From the NCBI RefSeq assembly GCF_016522065.1, contig NZ_JAEHFV010000007.1, positions 62,001 to 126,000 of the forward strand: a stretch of DNA of 64,000 bases. The letters are read 5' to 3'. Origin of the DNA: Flavobacterium agrisoli (GTDB taxonomy: Bacteria > Bacteroidota > Bacteroidia > Flavobacteriales > Flavobacteriaceae). The stretch's first letter is position 1. Each line of letters starts with the position of its first letter. The translations under genes and the position numbers were made by a program. The notes beneath the pieces are model-generated. The model was not told where the DNA came from, ran no database searches, and saw only the letters and a list, made by a program, of their open reading frames with translations. Below, piece after piece: positions 8,128 to 16,106 of this stretch.

Positions 8128-8714
8128 TGAGAAAACAAACAAAACCTGATAATTCTTTAGCAAAGGATATCGAATATATAAAAGGTGGAGACAATTCAAA
8201 TCTTCGTAAAATCTTATTTAACGAACAAAAAGGATTCTGCGCCTACACAGAAACATACTTAGGAAGAACAGACCAAAAAGATATTGATCACTTTAATCCC
8301 TCAAAAGATTTTATAGACAGAAATAAATATCTAAATCTTTTTCTTTGCAAATCTCAATGGAACAAAGAGAAATCTGACAAATGGAATGAGTTCCAACCAG
8401 TTTTATCGCCATACAATAATGACTTTGAAACTAAAATTATTTACAACAATGAACTAAATCTTTTTGAAGCTTATAATGAGAATGACAAAGAGGTATTTAA
8501 CTTGGTAAAACTATTAAAACTGGATGACTACGATTTATCTGTAGAAAGAAAAAAGTATATCTCTCTGTGTAAAGAATTAATTACTTATTACGAAAGCCCA
8601 ACAATATATTTTCAAAAAGTAATTGAAAAAAGTCTAACCGAACTCAAGTTTATTAGAAGTTTAGAAATTGAATTCGGCATTGACATTTGGAACATGATTC
8701 CAGAAATAGAGTAA
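8127..8714 (+). CDS. HNH-type nuclease (PtuB-like) with half of the zinc cysteines replaced
   Basis: A 195-residue protein with an HNH core of the PtuB/TIGR02646 kind: CAYTE at residues 38-42, DIDHF with His55, NLFLC with Asn70, and WNKEK with Asn79. The catalytic His and Asn positions are kept. In canonical relatives the zinc ribbon is built from two Cys pairs (CxxC twice); here each pair has only one Cys (Cys38 with Thr41, Cys74 followed by Trp78 before Asn79). It is coupled to the ATPase by a TAATG overlap. Probable DNA-cleaving partner of the ATPase; whether it binds zinc is uncertain. Confidence 0.7.
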   Translation: MRKQTKPDNSLAKDIEYIKGGDNSNLRKILFNEQKGFCAYTETYLGRTDQKDIDHFNPSKDFIDRNKYLNLFLCKSQWNKEKSDKWNEFQPVLSPYNNDFETKIIYNNELNLFEAYNENDKEVFNLVKLLKLDDYDLSVERKKYISLCKELITYYESPTIYFQKVIEKSLTELKFIRSLEIEFGIDIWNMIPEIE

Positions 8715-8720
8715 AACAAA

Positions 8721-8733
8721 CAGTTTTCAGTTT
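8721..8733 (+). repeat. right copy of 13-bp direct repeat flanking the ATPase/HNH cassette
   Basis: Second perfect copy of CAGTTTTCAGTTT, six bases after the HNH stop codon and 46 bp before purE. The matching left copy is at 6766-6778. Collapse of the two copies would delete both genes and leave purK next to purE. Confidence 0.6.
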
Positions 8734-8779
8734 CCAATAACTTGAAACTTTAAAACCGAAACAAAACACAACAAACAAA

Positions 8780-9265
8780 ATGAGCAAAGTAGCTATTATA
8801 ATGGGAAGCATCTCCGACATGCCCGTCATGAAGGATGCCATCGACATATTAAAACAATTTAATGTAGAAGTGGAAGTCGATATCGTTTCGGCACACAGAA
8901 CACCGGAAAAATTATTCGATTTTAGTAAAAATGCACATAATCGTGGTATTTCAGTAATTATTGCTGGTGCGGGCGGAGCAGCACATTTACCTGGTATGGT
9001 GGCTTCGATGTCGCCGCTTCCTGTAATTGGAGTACCTGTAAAATCAAGCAATTCTATTGATGGGTGGGATTCCGTTTTATCGATTCTGCAAATGCCTGGC
9101 GGAGTTCCTGTAGCAACAGTAGCCTTAAACGGGGCAAAAAACGCCGGAATCTTAGCAGCACAAATCATCGGAAGCCACGATAAAAAAGTTTTAGATACTA
9201 TTATTGCTTACAAAGAAGAATTAAAAGCGGCCGTAAATAAAGCAGCGGAAGGGTTGAAAAAGTAG
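8780..9265 (+). CDS. purE: N5-carboxyaminoimidazole ribonucleotide mutase
   Basis: Class I PurE, which converts the PurK product N5-CAIR to CAIR in purine synthesis. The 161-residue protein has the typical N-terminus VAIIMGSISDMPVMKDAI, the SAHRTPEKL substrate loop, AGAGGAAHLPGMVAS and GGVPVATVALNGAKNAGILA. Length is normal and it is expected to form an octamer. It would normally follow purK directly; here it is separated by the ATPase/HNH pair. A strong hairpin terminator follows it. Confidence 0.97.
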   Translation: MSKVAIIMGSISDMPVMKDAIDILKQFNVEVEVDIVSAHRTPEKLFDFSKNAHNRGISVIIAGAGGAAHLPGMVASMSPLPVIGVPVKSSNSIDGWDSVLSILQMPGGVPVATVALNGAKNAGILAAQIIGSHDKKVLDTIIAYKEELKAAVNKAAEGLKK

Positions 9266-9268
9266 TTT

Positions 9269-9330
9269 CACAGAGAAACACAAAGAAGACACAGAGAAAC
9301 ACAAAATTTTGTGAATCTCTGTGTTTTTTT
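9269..9330 (+). terminator. word-repeat hairpin terminator after purE
   Basis: The 16-mer CACAGAGAAACACAAA occurs twice (9269-9284 and 9290-9305). The second copy pairs with the downstream arm: ACACAGAG at 9289-9296 with CTCTGTGT at 9317-9324, and inside it the palindrome CACAAAATTTTGTG. A run of T follows to 9330. It will act as an intrinsic terminator, and it belongs to the class of intergenic word-repeat hairpins seen elsewhere in the window. Confidence 0.75.
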
Positions 9331-9402
9331 CTTTTACATTCTTTGCGTTTGTTTTAGCGAATCTTTATGAAACTTATTTTAAAAATTTCTAAAAGAAAAA
9401 CT

Positions 9403-9410
9403 TAACTTTG
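9403..9410 (+). promoter_or_regulatory. -7 promoter box of the ParE/RelE toxin-antitoxin pair
   Basis: TAACTTTG matches TANNTTTG and is 13 bp before the antitoxin ATG at 9424. No clear TTG at the -33 distance was found. Confidence 0.4.
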
Positions 9411-9423
9411 AGAAAAAAGCAAA

Positions 9424-9651
9424 ATGAACATTCAAACTTCTAAAATAGAACTCGCTAAAATTGTTTTAGACCTTGATAATCCTGATTTAATTCAGGAAAT
9501 TATGGAGTTTATTCAATCGAAGGAAAATCTTTCTGAAAAATTAAAAAACAACATAAACGAAGCCATTAATTCTTTAGAAAATAACGAAGGAATTACACAC
9601 GATGTTGTCATGGAAGAAACCAAAAATCGTTATTCAAAATATTTTAAATAA
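9424..9651 (+). CDS. antitoxin of a ParE/RelE-type pair
   Basis: A 75-residue acidic helical protein (NIQTSKIELAKIVLDLDNPD, then helices to the end) directly before a RelE/ParE-like toxin, with stop and start overlapping as TAATG. Size, charge and coupling fit the antitoxin that neutralises the toxin. The N-terminal pattern of a short strand followed by helices resembles antitoxins found in many Bacteroidota. It has its own -7 box and stands after the purE terminator, so it is an independent unit. No specific family can be named with certainty. Confidence 0.72.
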   Translation: MNIQTSKIELAKIVLDLDNPDLIQEIMEFIQSKENLSEKLKNNINEAINSLENNEGITHDVVMEETKNRYSKYFK

Positions 9652-9938
9652 TGAATGTAATTTGGGCTCCACAAGCCAAACAAGACTTTTGGAACAACAT
9701 CGATTATTTGGAAGCAGAATGGTCTGAAAAAGTGGCCCTTAATTTCATCGAAAAAGTAAATACCACAATTGCACTTTTAAAAAATGACAATGTTTTATTT
9801 ATAAAAACCAACTACAAAAACGTTTATAAAGTTGTCATTACCAAGCACATTTCACTTTACTACCGTATCGAAAATACAAATTTAAAATTACTTCGATTTT
9901 GGAATACTTTTCAGGACACGGAGAAATTCAAATTATGA
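9651..9938 (+). CDS. ParE/RelE-family toxin
   Basis: A 95-residue protein with the ParE/RelE fold pattern: N-terminal strand VIWAPQAKQDFWNNIDYL, two helices containing the WSEKVALNFIEKV segment, then strands YKVVITKHISLYYRI and LKLLRFWNTFQD. RelE members cut mRNA on the ribosome while ParE members poison gyrase; the sequence alone does not decide between them, although the C-terminal RFWNTFQD is typical of ParE-like members. It is coupled to the antitoxin by a 1-bp stop/start overlap. Second toxin-antitoxin pair next to the purine genes. Confidence 0.8.
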   Translation: MNVIWAPQAKQDFWNNIDYLEAEWSEKVALNFIEKVNTTIALLKNDNVLFIKTNYKNVYKVVITKHISLYYRIENTNLKLLRFWNTFQDTEKFKL

Positions 9939-9973
9939 TTTTCTAATTTTATATTTTAAAAAAGCATAAACAC

Positions 9974-12001
9974 ATGAGCGTTTTAACACAATACTTTAAC
10001 ACCAAACATAACACTGCGCCTTTTTCGCAAATTAAAATCGAAGATTACGTTCCTGCTTTCAATGAAGGAATTGCTTTGGCGAAAGCAGAAATTGATGCCA
10101 TTGTAAATAATCCGGAAGCACCGACTTTTGAAAATACCATCGTAGCGATGGATTATTCGGGTGATATTTTAGATCGTCTTTCGAGCATTTTCTTCAATTT
10201 AAATTCGGCTGAAACGAATGACGAAATGCAGAAAATTGCTCAGGAAGTTTCGCCTTTACTATCAGAATTTGGAAATGACATTCGTTTGAATGCTGATTTA
10301 TTTGCGAGAGTAAAAGCCGTTTATGATCAAAAAGAAAGTTTAGGTTTAAATCCAGAACAAACGACTTTATTGGATAAAAAATACAAAAGTTTTTCGAGAA
10401 ACGGAGCGAATTTACCAGAAGACAAAAAGAATCAATTAAGAGAAATCGACAAAGAATTATCGAAATTAAGTTTACAATTTGGCGAAAATGTTTTAGCTGA
10501 AACCAACAACTTCGAACTACATTTAACTGACGAAAAAGATTTAGCCGGTTTACCTGAAGGCACAATCGAAGCAGCAAGATTATTAGCCAAAAATCAGGAA
10601 AAAGAAGGCTGGATTTTCACTTTAGATTATCCAAGTTATGTTCCGTTTTTGACTTATGCCGATAATCGCGAACTGCGCAAAAAAATGGCCATTGCTTTTG
10701 GTGCAAAAGGTTTTCAAAAGAACGAATTCAACAATGAAGAAAATGTTCTGAAAATTGCCAAACTTCGTCACGAAAGAGCTAATTTATTAGGTTATAAAAC
10801 GCATGCTCATTTTGTTCTGGAAGAACGAATGGCCGAAAGCCCTGAGAAAGTTTTCTCTTTCCTAAATGATTTATTAGCAAAAGCTAAACCTGCAGCTCAA
10901 AAAGAATTTGCTGAATTAACTGCTTTCGCAAAAGAACTAGACGGAATCGAACAATTGGAAAAATGGGACGGCGCTTATTATTCTGAAAAATTAAAACAAC
11001 AGCTTTTTAATTTAGACGATGAAAAACTGAAACCGTATTTTCAGTTAGAAAAAGTTTTAGACGGTGCATTCACAGTTGCCAAAAAATTATACGGTTTAAC
11101 TTTTACCGAAGTTTTTGATATTGATAAATATCACGAAGAAGTTACAACTTATGAAGTAAAAGATGCTAACGGAAATTTAGTTTCGATTTTCTACGCTGAT
11201 TTTTTCCCAAGAAAAGGAAAGAGAAACGGTGCCTGGATGACATCGTTCAAATCGCAATATGTAAAAGATGGCGTAAACGAAAGACCGCATATTTCGAATG
11301 TTTGCAATTTTACAAAACCAACCGAAACAAAACCTTCATTATTGACATTTAATGAAGTTACGACTTTATTCCACGAATTCGGACACGGTTTACACGGAAT
11401 GCTGGCCGATACGGTTTACCCAAGTTTATCCGGAACTTCTGTTTACTGGGATTTCGTAGAATTGCCAAGCCAGATTATGGAAAACTGGTGTTACGAGCCG
11501 GAAGCTTTGGCTTTGTTTGCGAATCATTACGAAACGGGAGAAATCATTCCGATGGAATATGTTCAGAAAATTAAAGAAAGTGCTAGTTTCCAAGAAGGTT
11601 TGGCAACGTTGCGTCAATTAAGTTTTGGATTATTAGATATGGCGTGGCACGGACAAGATCCAACTAACATAACCGATTTAAAAGCTTTCGAAACAGAGCA
11701 ATTTGCCAACACCCAATTGTACCCCGATGTAAAAGAAAATGCGATGAGTACGGCGTTTTCTCATATTTTTCAGGGAGGCTATTCTTCTGGATATTACAGT
11801 TATAAATGGGCAGAAGTCTTGGATGCAGATGCTTTTGAATATTTCCAGGAAAACGGCATCTTCAACGAAGAAGTAGCAAAGAAATTCAAAGACAACGTAC
11901 TTTCAAAAGGAGGAACAGAACATCCTATGACTTTGTACAAACGTTTCAGAGGTCAGGAACCAAAACCCGAAGCTTTGTTGAAGAGAGCGGGATTGTTATA
12001 G
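9974..12001 (+). CDS. M3-family metallopeptidase (oligopeptidase A / Dcp type)
   Basis: A 675-residue cytoplasmic zinc peptidase that degrades short peptides. The active-site motif HEFGHGLHG begins at His467, giving the HExxH zinc ligands, and the third ligand Glu lies in the downstream VELPSQIMENW segment. C-terminal features HIFQGGYSSGYYSYKWAE and KGGTEHPMTLYKRFRG are hallmarks of M3A enzymes such as PrlC and Dcp. No signal peptide is visible. The ATG at 9974 gives the expected N-terminus and length. A rho-independent terminator follows. Choice between oligopeptidase A and dipeptidyl carboxypeptidase is open. Confidence 0.93.
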   Translation: MSVLTQYFNTKHNTAPFSQIKIEDYVPAFNEGIALAKAEIDAIVNNPEAPTFENTIVAMDYSGDILDRLSSIFFNLNSAETNDEMQKIAQEVSPLLSEFGNDIRLNADLFARVKAVYDQKESLGLNPEQTTLLDKKYKSFSRNGANLPEDKKNQLREIDKELSKLSLQFGENVLAETNNFELHLTDEKDLAGLPEGTIEAARLLAKNQEKEGWIFTLDYPSYVPFLTYADNRELRKKMAIAFGAKGFQKNEFNNEENVLKIAKLRHERANLLGYKTHAHFVLEERMAESPEKVFSFLNDLLAKAKPAAQKEFAELTAFAKELDGIEQLEKWDGAYYSEKLKQQLFNLDDEKLKPYFQLEKVLDGAFTVAKKLYGLTFTEVFDIDKYHEEVTTYEVKDANGNLVSIFYADFFPRKGKRNGAWMTSFKSQYVKDGVNERPHISNVCNFTKPTETKPSLLTFNEVTTLFHEFGHGLHGMLADTVYPSLSGTSVYWDFVELPSQIMENWCYEPEALALFANHYETGEIIPMEYVQKIKESASFQEGLATLRQLSFGLLDMAWHGQDPTNITDLKAFETEQFANTQLYPDVKENAMSTAFSHIFQGGYSSGYYSYKWAEVLDADAFEYFQENGIFNEEVAKKFKDNVLSKGGTEHPMTLYKRFRGQEPKPEALLKRAGLL

Positions 12002-12024
12002 CATTATAGCTTTTTAATTTTTAG

Positions 12025-12057
12025 AAACCGAAGTAGTACTGCTTCGGTTTTTTTTTT
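12025..12057 (+). terminator. intrinsic terminator of the M3 peptidase gene
   Basis: AAACCGAAG (12025-12033) pairs with CTTCGGTTT (12042-12050) around an 8-nt loop, followed by a T run. It also overlaps the end of the convergent minus-strand gene. Confidence 0.85.
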
Positions 12058-12868
12058 AGAAAATCACCATCAAAATCCACCAAAAAATCGGTATGGCTTC
12101 CGTAAAAAAACTGCTGTAATATTTATTTCTATCTGAATTAGCCCAAGCTAACAAAGCAGATAAAACCACTACCATTATTAAATTAACAACAGCTTCCTTT
12201 TGATTAAAATTTACATTCGCAAATTCCAAAAAATAAAAAGGTACTAGCAAACCTAAACCCAATAATTTGGTTTTGTTCACTCCTATTTGTTGCGGTACAG
12301 TTTGCAAATGTGGATCATCGTTTTCTACATCAACAATTTCGAAAATCAGAATTAAAACAAAAATGAGTATAAAACGCTGCAAACATTTAATAAAAAAATA
12401 ACCCGAAAAACCAATTTCGGCATTCAGAATCGGCAGCACTACGGTAGCTCCAACCCAACAAATGGAAACAATATAAATTTTTACTCCTGCCCAATTGCGC
12501 GCGTTTTTTTTATTTGGAAAAAATGGCAGTGCATATAACAACGTAATCAAAACAATGATAACTGAAGAAATTTGTGTTATGCTTTGAAGATGTAAAAAAA
12601 AATAACCCGAAAGTAGTAATGCCAAAAAGCTCAATACGGTTATGGCTCGCAAAGCTATTTTCATGTTAATTCGCTGAATACGAACCAAGGCATCGTATTT
12701 GACAAAATTGTAACCCACAATGGTTCCGAAAAACACAAAAAGCACCACATTTAAGTCGGTAGACAAAGCAAACATTTCGTAGGTTAACGCCACCAATGTT
12801 GCTGCCGACAAAGCGACATGCAAACTACTGTTTATATAAAAATCTATCAGTCTAAGAAAAAATTTCAT
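12056..12868 (-). CDS. polytopic membrane protein, UbiA-like
   Basis: A 270-residue integral membrane protein with about eight hydrophobic segments. The arrangement, the short loop YNFVKYDAL near residue 55, and the later EIVDVENDDPHLQTVPQQIG loop resemble UbiA-family prenyltransferases and related small-molecule membrane enzymes. The first Asp-rich motif of true UbiA enzymes is not intact, but the second loop keeps D-x-E-x-D-D residues. It stands alone between convergent M3 peptidase and divergent gcvP. Function unknown; the UbiA relation is a moderate-confidence reading. Confidence 0.55.
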   Translation of the reverse strand: MKFFLRLIDFYINSSLHVALSAATLVALTYEMFALSTDLNVVLFVFFGTIVGYNFVKYDALVRIQRINMKIALRAITVLSFLALLLSGYFFLHLQSITQISSVIIVLITLLYALPFFPNKKNARNWAGVKIYIVSICWVGATVVLPILNAEIGFSGYFFIKCLQRFILIFVLILIFEIVDVENDDPHLQTVPQQIGVNKTKLLGLGLLVPFYFLEFANVNFNQKEAVVNLIMVVVLSALLAWANSDRNKYYSSFFTEAIPIFWWILMVIF

Positions 12869-12963
12869 AAGATAAATCTAATATTTAGATACAAATCAAT
12901 CCTTTCAATGTAAAATTCACAAAAATTTAGGGCAAAACTTCAAAATAAATTGCGATTAATACT

Positions 12964-12971
12964 TAATTTTG
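12964..12971 (+). promoter_or_regulatory. -7 promoter box of gcvP
   Basis: TAATTTTG fits TANNTTTG and stands 30 bp before the gcvP ATG. The -33 element is not convincing. Confidence 0.4.
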
Positions 12972-13001
12972 CGGCACAAAAAACAACACTTTTAGCTTTA
13001 T

Positions 13002-15851
13002 ATGAAAACAGATGCTTTTGCTTTAAGACACATAGGTCCTAGAGAAACAGACCTTCAACACATGTTGAAAACCATTGGAGTTGACTCGATAGACCAACTT
13101 ATCTACGAAACACTTCCCGACGATATTCGTTTAAAAGCACCTCTTACACTTGAACCAGCAATGACCGAATACGAATTTGCTACTCATATTCAAGAATTAG
13201 GAAACAAAAATAAAGTTTTCAAATCATATATTGGCTTGGGTTATCACCCTACTATCCTTCCGGCTCCTATTCAACGAAATATTTTTGAAAATCCAGGATG
13301 GTACACCGCTTATACACCGTATCAAGCAGAAATTGCCCAAGGTCGTTTAGAAGCGATTTTGAATTTTCAAACCGTAGTTACTGAACTTTCGGGAATGGAA
13401 ATTGCCAATGCATCTTTGTTAGACGAAGGAACAGCCGCTGCTGAGGCAATGTCGTTACTATTTGATGTACGTACACGCGATCAAAAGAAAAACAATATAC
13501 ACAAATTCTTTGTTTCGGAAGAGATTTTACCCCAAACATTATCCATTTTACAAACACGTTCCACTCCGGTTGGAATAGAATTGGTAGTTGGAAAGCACGA
13601 AACTTTTGATTTTTCAAACGAATTTTTCGGAGCAATTCTTCAATATCCAGGTAAATTTGGACAAGTTAATGATTATTCGGATTTTATTGCCAAAGCGGCA
13701 GCAAACGAAATTAAAGTGGCTGTGGCAGCTGATATTTTGTCTTTAGCAACGTTGACTTCTCCTGGAGAAATGGGCGCTGCAGTAGTGGTTGGAACCACCC
13801 AACGTTTTGGTGTACCAATGGGCTATGGCGGTCCGCATGCAGCTTTTTTCGCAACTAAAGAAGAATACAAACGCTCTATGCCGGGGCGTATCATCGGAGT
13901 TTCTATCGATGTTAACGGAAACCGCGCTTTACGTATGGCTTTAGGAACGCGTGAGCAACACATTAAACGTGAAAAAGCGACTTCAAACATTTGTACCGCT
14001 CAAGTTTTATTGGCAGTTATGGCCGGAATGTATGCGGTTTATCACGGACCAAAAGGCTTACAATATATTGCAAACAAAGTACATGCCTCTGCAGTAACTA
14101 CTGCTGAAGCTTTAAATAAATTAGGTGTTTATCAAACCAACACAGCTTACTTTGATACTATTTTAGTAAAAGCCAATGCTCAAAAAGTAAAAACAGTTGC
14201 AGAGAAAAATGAAGTCAATTTCTTCTATGTTGATGCCGATACGATTTCGATTTCATTTAACGAAACGACATCTATTGCCGACATCAACCAAATTATTGCC
14301 ATTTTTGCTGAAGCATTAGCAAAAGAATCTTTCACGGTTTCTGAATTAGCAACAGCTTCTCAATTACCAGCTTCATTAGAAAGAACGTCGTCTTTCTTAA
14401 CACATGATGTTTTCAATAACCATCATTCGGAAAGTCAGTTGATGCGTTACATCAAAAAATTAGAGCGTAAAGATTTATCATTGAACCATTCTATGATTTC
14501 ATTAGGTTCTTGTACAATGAAATTGAACGCTGCATCAGAAATGTTGCCTTTATCAATGCCAAACTGGAATAGCATTCATCCGTTTGCTCCTGTTGAACAA
14601 GCCGAAGGTTATATCACAATGCTTAAAAAATTAGAGCAACAACTAAATGTAATTACTGGTTTTGCTGGAACAACATTACAACCAAACTCTGGTGCTCAAG
14701 GTGAATATGCAGGTTTAATGGCTATTCGTGCGTATCACATTTCTCGCAACGAAGGACATCGAAACGTATGTTTAATTCCATCCTCGGCTCACGGAACTAA
14801 TCCGGCTTCTGCTGCGATGGCGGGAATGAAAATCATTGTTACCAAAACAACTCCAGAAGGAAATATTGACGTGGAAGATTTAAGACAAAAAGCTATTGAA
14901 CACAAAGATGATTTATCTTGTTTAATGGTAACGTATCCATCAACTCACGGGGTTTACGAATCTTCTATTATCGAAATCACAAAATTAATTCACGAAAATG
15001 GTGGATTAGTATATATGGATGGTGCCAACATGAACGCCCAAGTTGGTTTAACAAATCCAGCAACTATTGGAGCCGATGTTTGTCACTTAAACTTACACAA
15101 AACCTTTGCTATCCCTCACGGTGGTGGTGGTCCAGGTGTGGGGCCAATTTGCGTGAACGAAAAATTAGTTCCGTTTTTACCAACGAATCCAATTCTGAAT
15201 GTAGGTGGCGAGCAAGCTATTACTGCTATTTCATCTGCACCTTACGGATCGGCTTTAGTTTGTTTGATTTCGTACGGTTACATTACCATGATGGGAGCCG
15301 ATGGATTGAAAAGCGCTACCGAACACGCGATTTTGAATGCCAATTATATGAAAGCTCGTTTTGAAGGGCACTACCCTATTCTTTACACAGGAGAATGCGG
15401 AAGAGCAGCTCACGAAATGATTTTAGATTGTCGTGCCTTTAAAGAAAACGGAATTGAAGTTGGAGATATCGCAAAACGTTTAATGGATTATGGATTTCAT
15501 GCTCCAACCGTTTCTTTCCCAGTAGCTGGAACTTTAATGATTGAACCAACCGAATCGGAAGATTTGGCCGAATTAGATCGTTTTTGTGATGCCATGATTG
15601 CCATTAGAAAAGAAATTGAAACAGCTACTGCTGAAGATAAAAATAACCTTTTGAAAAATGCGCCGCATACTTTAGCAATGTTAACTTCTGATTCTTGGGA
15701 CTTCCCTTACACCAGAGAAAAAGCGGCTTACCCATTAGCGTATATTGCAGATAATAAATTCTGGCCATCAGTTCGTCGTGTAGATGATGCTTATGGAGAT
15801 AGAAATTTAGTTTGTTCTTGCGCTCCTATTGAAGCCTATATGGAAAACTAA
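13002..15851 (+). CDS. gcvP: glycine dehydrogenase (decarboxylating), P protein
   Basis: P protein of the glycine cleavage system: decarboxylates glycine and passes the aminomethyl group to the lipoyl H protein. At 949 residues it is the full-length single-chain form with two homologous halves. The N-terminus RHIGPRETDLQHMLKTIG is diagnostic. The pyridoxal-phosphate lysine is Lys700 in HLNLHKTFAIPHGGGGPG, next to the glycine-rich loop. A hairpin terminator follows closely. No gcvT or gcvH is in the window, so the other subunits are encoded elsewhere. No oddities seen. Confidence 0.98.
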   Translation: MKTDAFALRHIGPRETDLQHMLKTIGVDSIDQLIYETLPDDIRLKAPLTLEPAMTEYEFATHIQELGNKNKVFKSYIGLGYHPTILPAPIQRNIFENPGWYTAYTPYQAEIAQGRLEAILNFQTVVTELSGMEIANASLLDEGTAAAEAMSLLFDVRTRDQKKNNIHKFFVSEEILPQTLSILQTRSTPVGIELVVGKHETFDFSNEFFGAILQYPGKFGQVNDYSDFIAKAAANEIKVAVAADILSLATLTSPGEMGAAVVVGTTQRFGVPMGYGGPHAAFFATKEEYKRSMPGRIIGVSIDVNGNRALRMALGTREQHIKREKATSNICTAQVLLAVMAGMYAVYHGPKGLQYIANKVHASAVTTAEALNKLGVYQTNTAYFDTILVKANAQKVKTVAEKNEVNFFYVDADTISISFNETTSIADINQIIAIFAEALAKESFTVSELATASQLPASLERTSSFLTHDVFNNHHSESQLMRYIKKLERKDLSLNHSMISLGSCTMKLNAASEMLPLSMPNWNSIHPFAPVEQAEGYITMLKKLEQQLNVITGFAGTTLQPNSGAQGEYAGLMAIRAYHISRNEGHRNVCLIPSSAHGTNPASAAMAGMKIIVTKTTPEGNIDVEDLRQKAIEHKDDLSCLMVTYPSTHGVYESSIIEITKLIHENGGLVYMDGANMNAQVGLTNPATIGADVCHLNLHKTFAIPHGGGGPGVGPICVNEKLVPFLPTNPILNVGGEQAITAISSAPYGSALVCLISYGYITMMGADGLKSATEHAILNANYMKARFEGHYPILYTGECGRAAHEMILDCRAFKENGIEVGDIAKRLMDYGFHAPTVSFPVAGTLMIEPTESEDLAELDRFCDAMIAIRKEIETATAEDKNNLLKNAPHTLAMLTSDSWDFPYTREKAAYPLAYIADNKFWPSVRRVDDAYGDRNLVCSCAPIEAYMEN

Positions 15852-15873
15852 AAAACAAATCAATCATCCTTTA

Positions 15874-15903
15874 AGAGCTGCGAATTTCGCGGCTCTTTTT
15901 GTT
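15874..15903 (+). terminator. intrinsic terminator of gcvP
   Basis: AGAGCTGCGA at 15874-15883 pairs with TCGCGGCTCT at 15887-15896 (one G-T pair), followed by TTTTTG. The remaining 190 bp up to the next gene are AT-rich and hold nothing I can identify apart from a weak inverted repeat CTGATT...AATCAG near 16,050. Confidence 0.85.
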
Positions 15904-16106
15904 TTATCTCCTCAATAAATCCTACTGAATACCTTTTCAATAGCAATGTTAAATTTTTAATGAAAATCAAATTTCTTTAATAAAAAATCAAAAAAATCTT
16001 ATTTTTCAGCTTATTCAATAATTATATGCATGCATACTAAATTTTCTGATTGAATTGAAATATTAATCAGTACATTAGTCGAAATTTTTTGAAAAATAAG
16101 GAAGTA

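Noticed and set aside
6823-8714. Retron carrying PtuAB as effector
   Set aside because: The ATPase/HNH pair can be a retron effector, but no reverse transcriptase or msr/msd-like region lies nearby; both sides are purine genes.
6766-8733. Transposon carrying the ATPase/HNH pair
   Set aside because: No transposase, integrase or terminal inverted repeats; only a 13-bp direct repeat made of a word type that also occurs in other intergenic gaps.
8653-9168. Long minus-strand open frame of 171 codons opposite purE
   Set aside because: It lies entirely over purE and the HNH end, has low-complexity Ala/Pro/Thr content expected of an antisense reading, and no family motif. Shadow frame.
9269-9305. 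CRISPR-like array
   Set aside because: Only two copies of a 16-mer with a 5-bp gap; it is a hairpin terminator, with no spacers or cas genes.
16089-16106. TTG start for the KAS III-like gene
   Set aside because: The ATG at 16107 fits the family N-terminus and has a better upstream context; the extension is not family-like.
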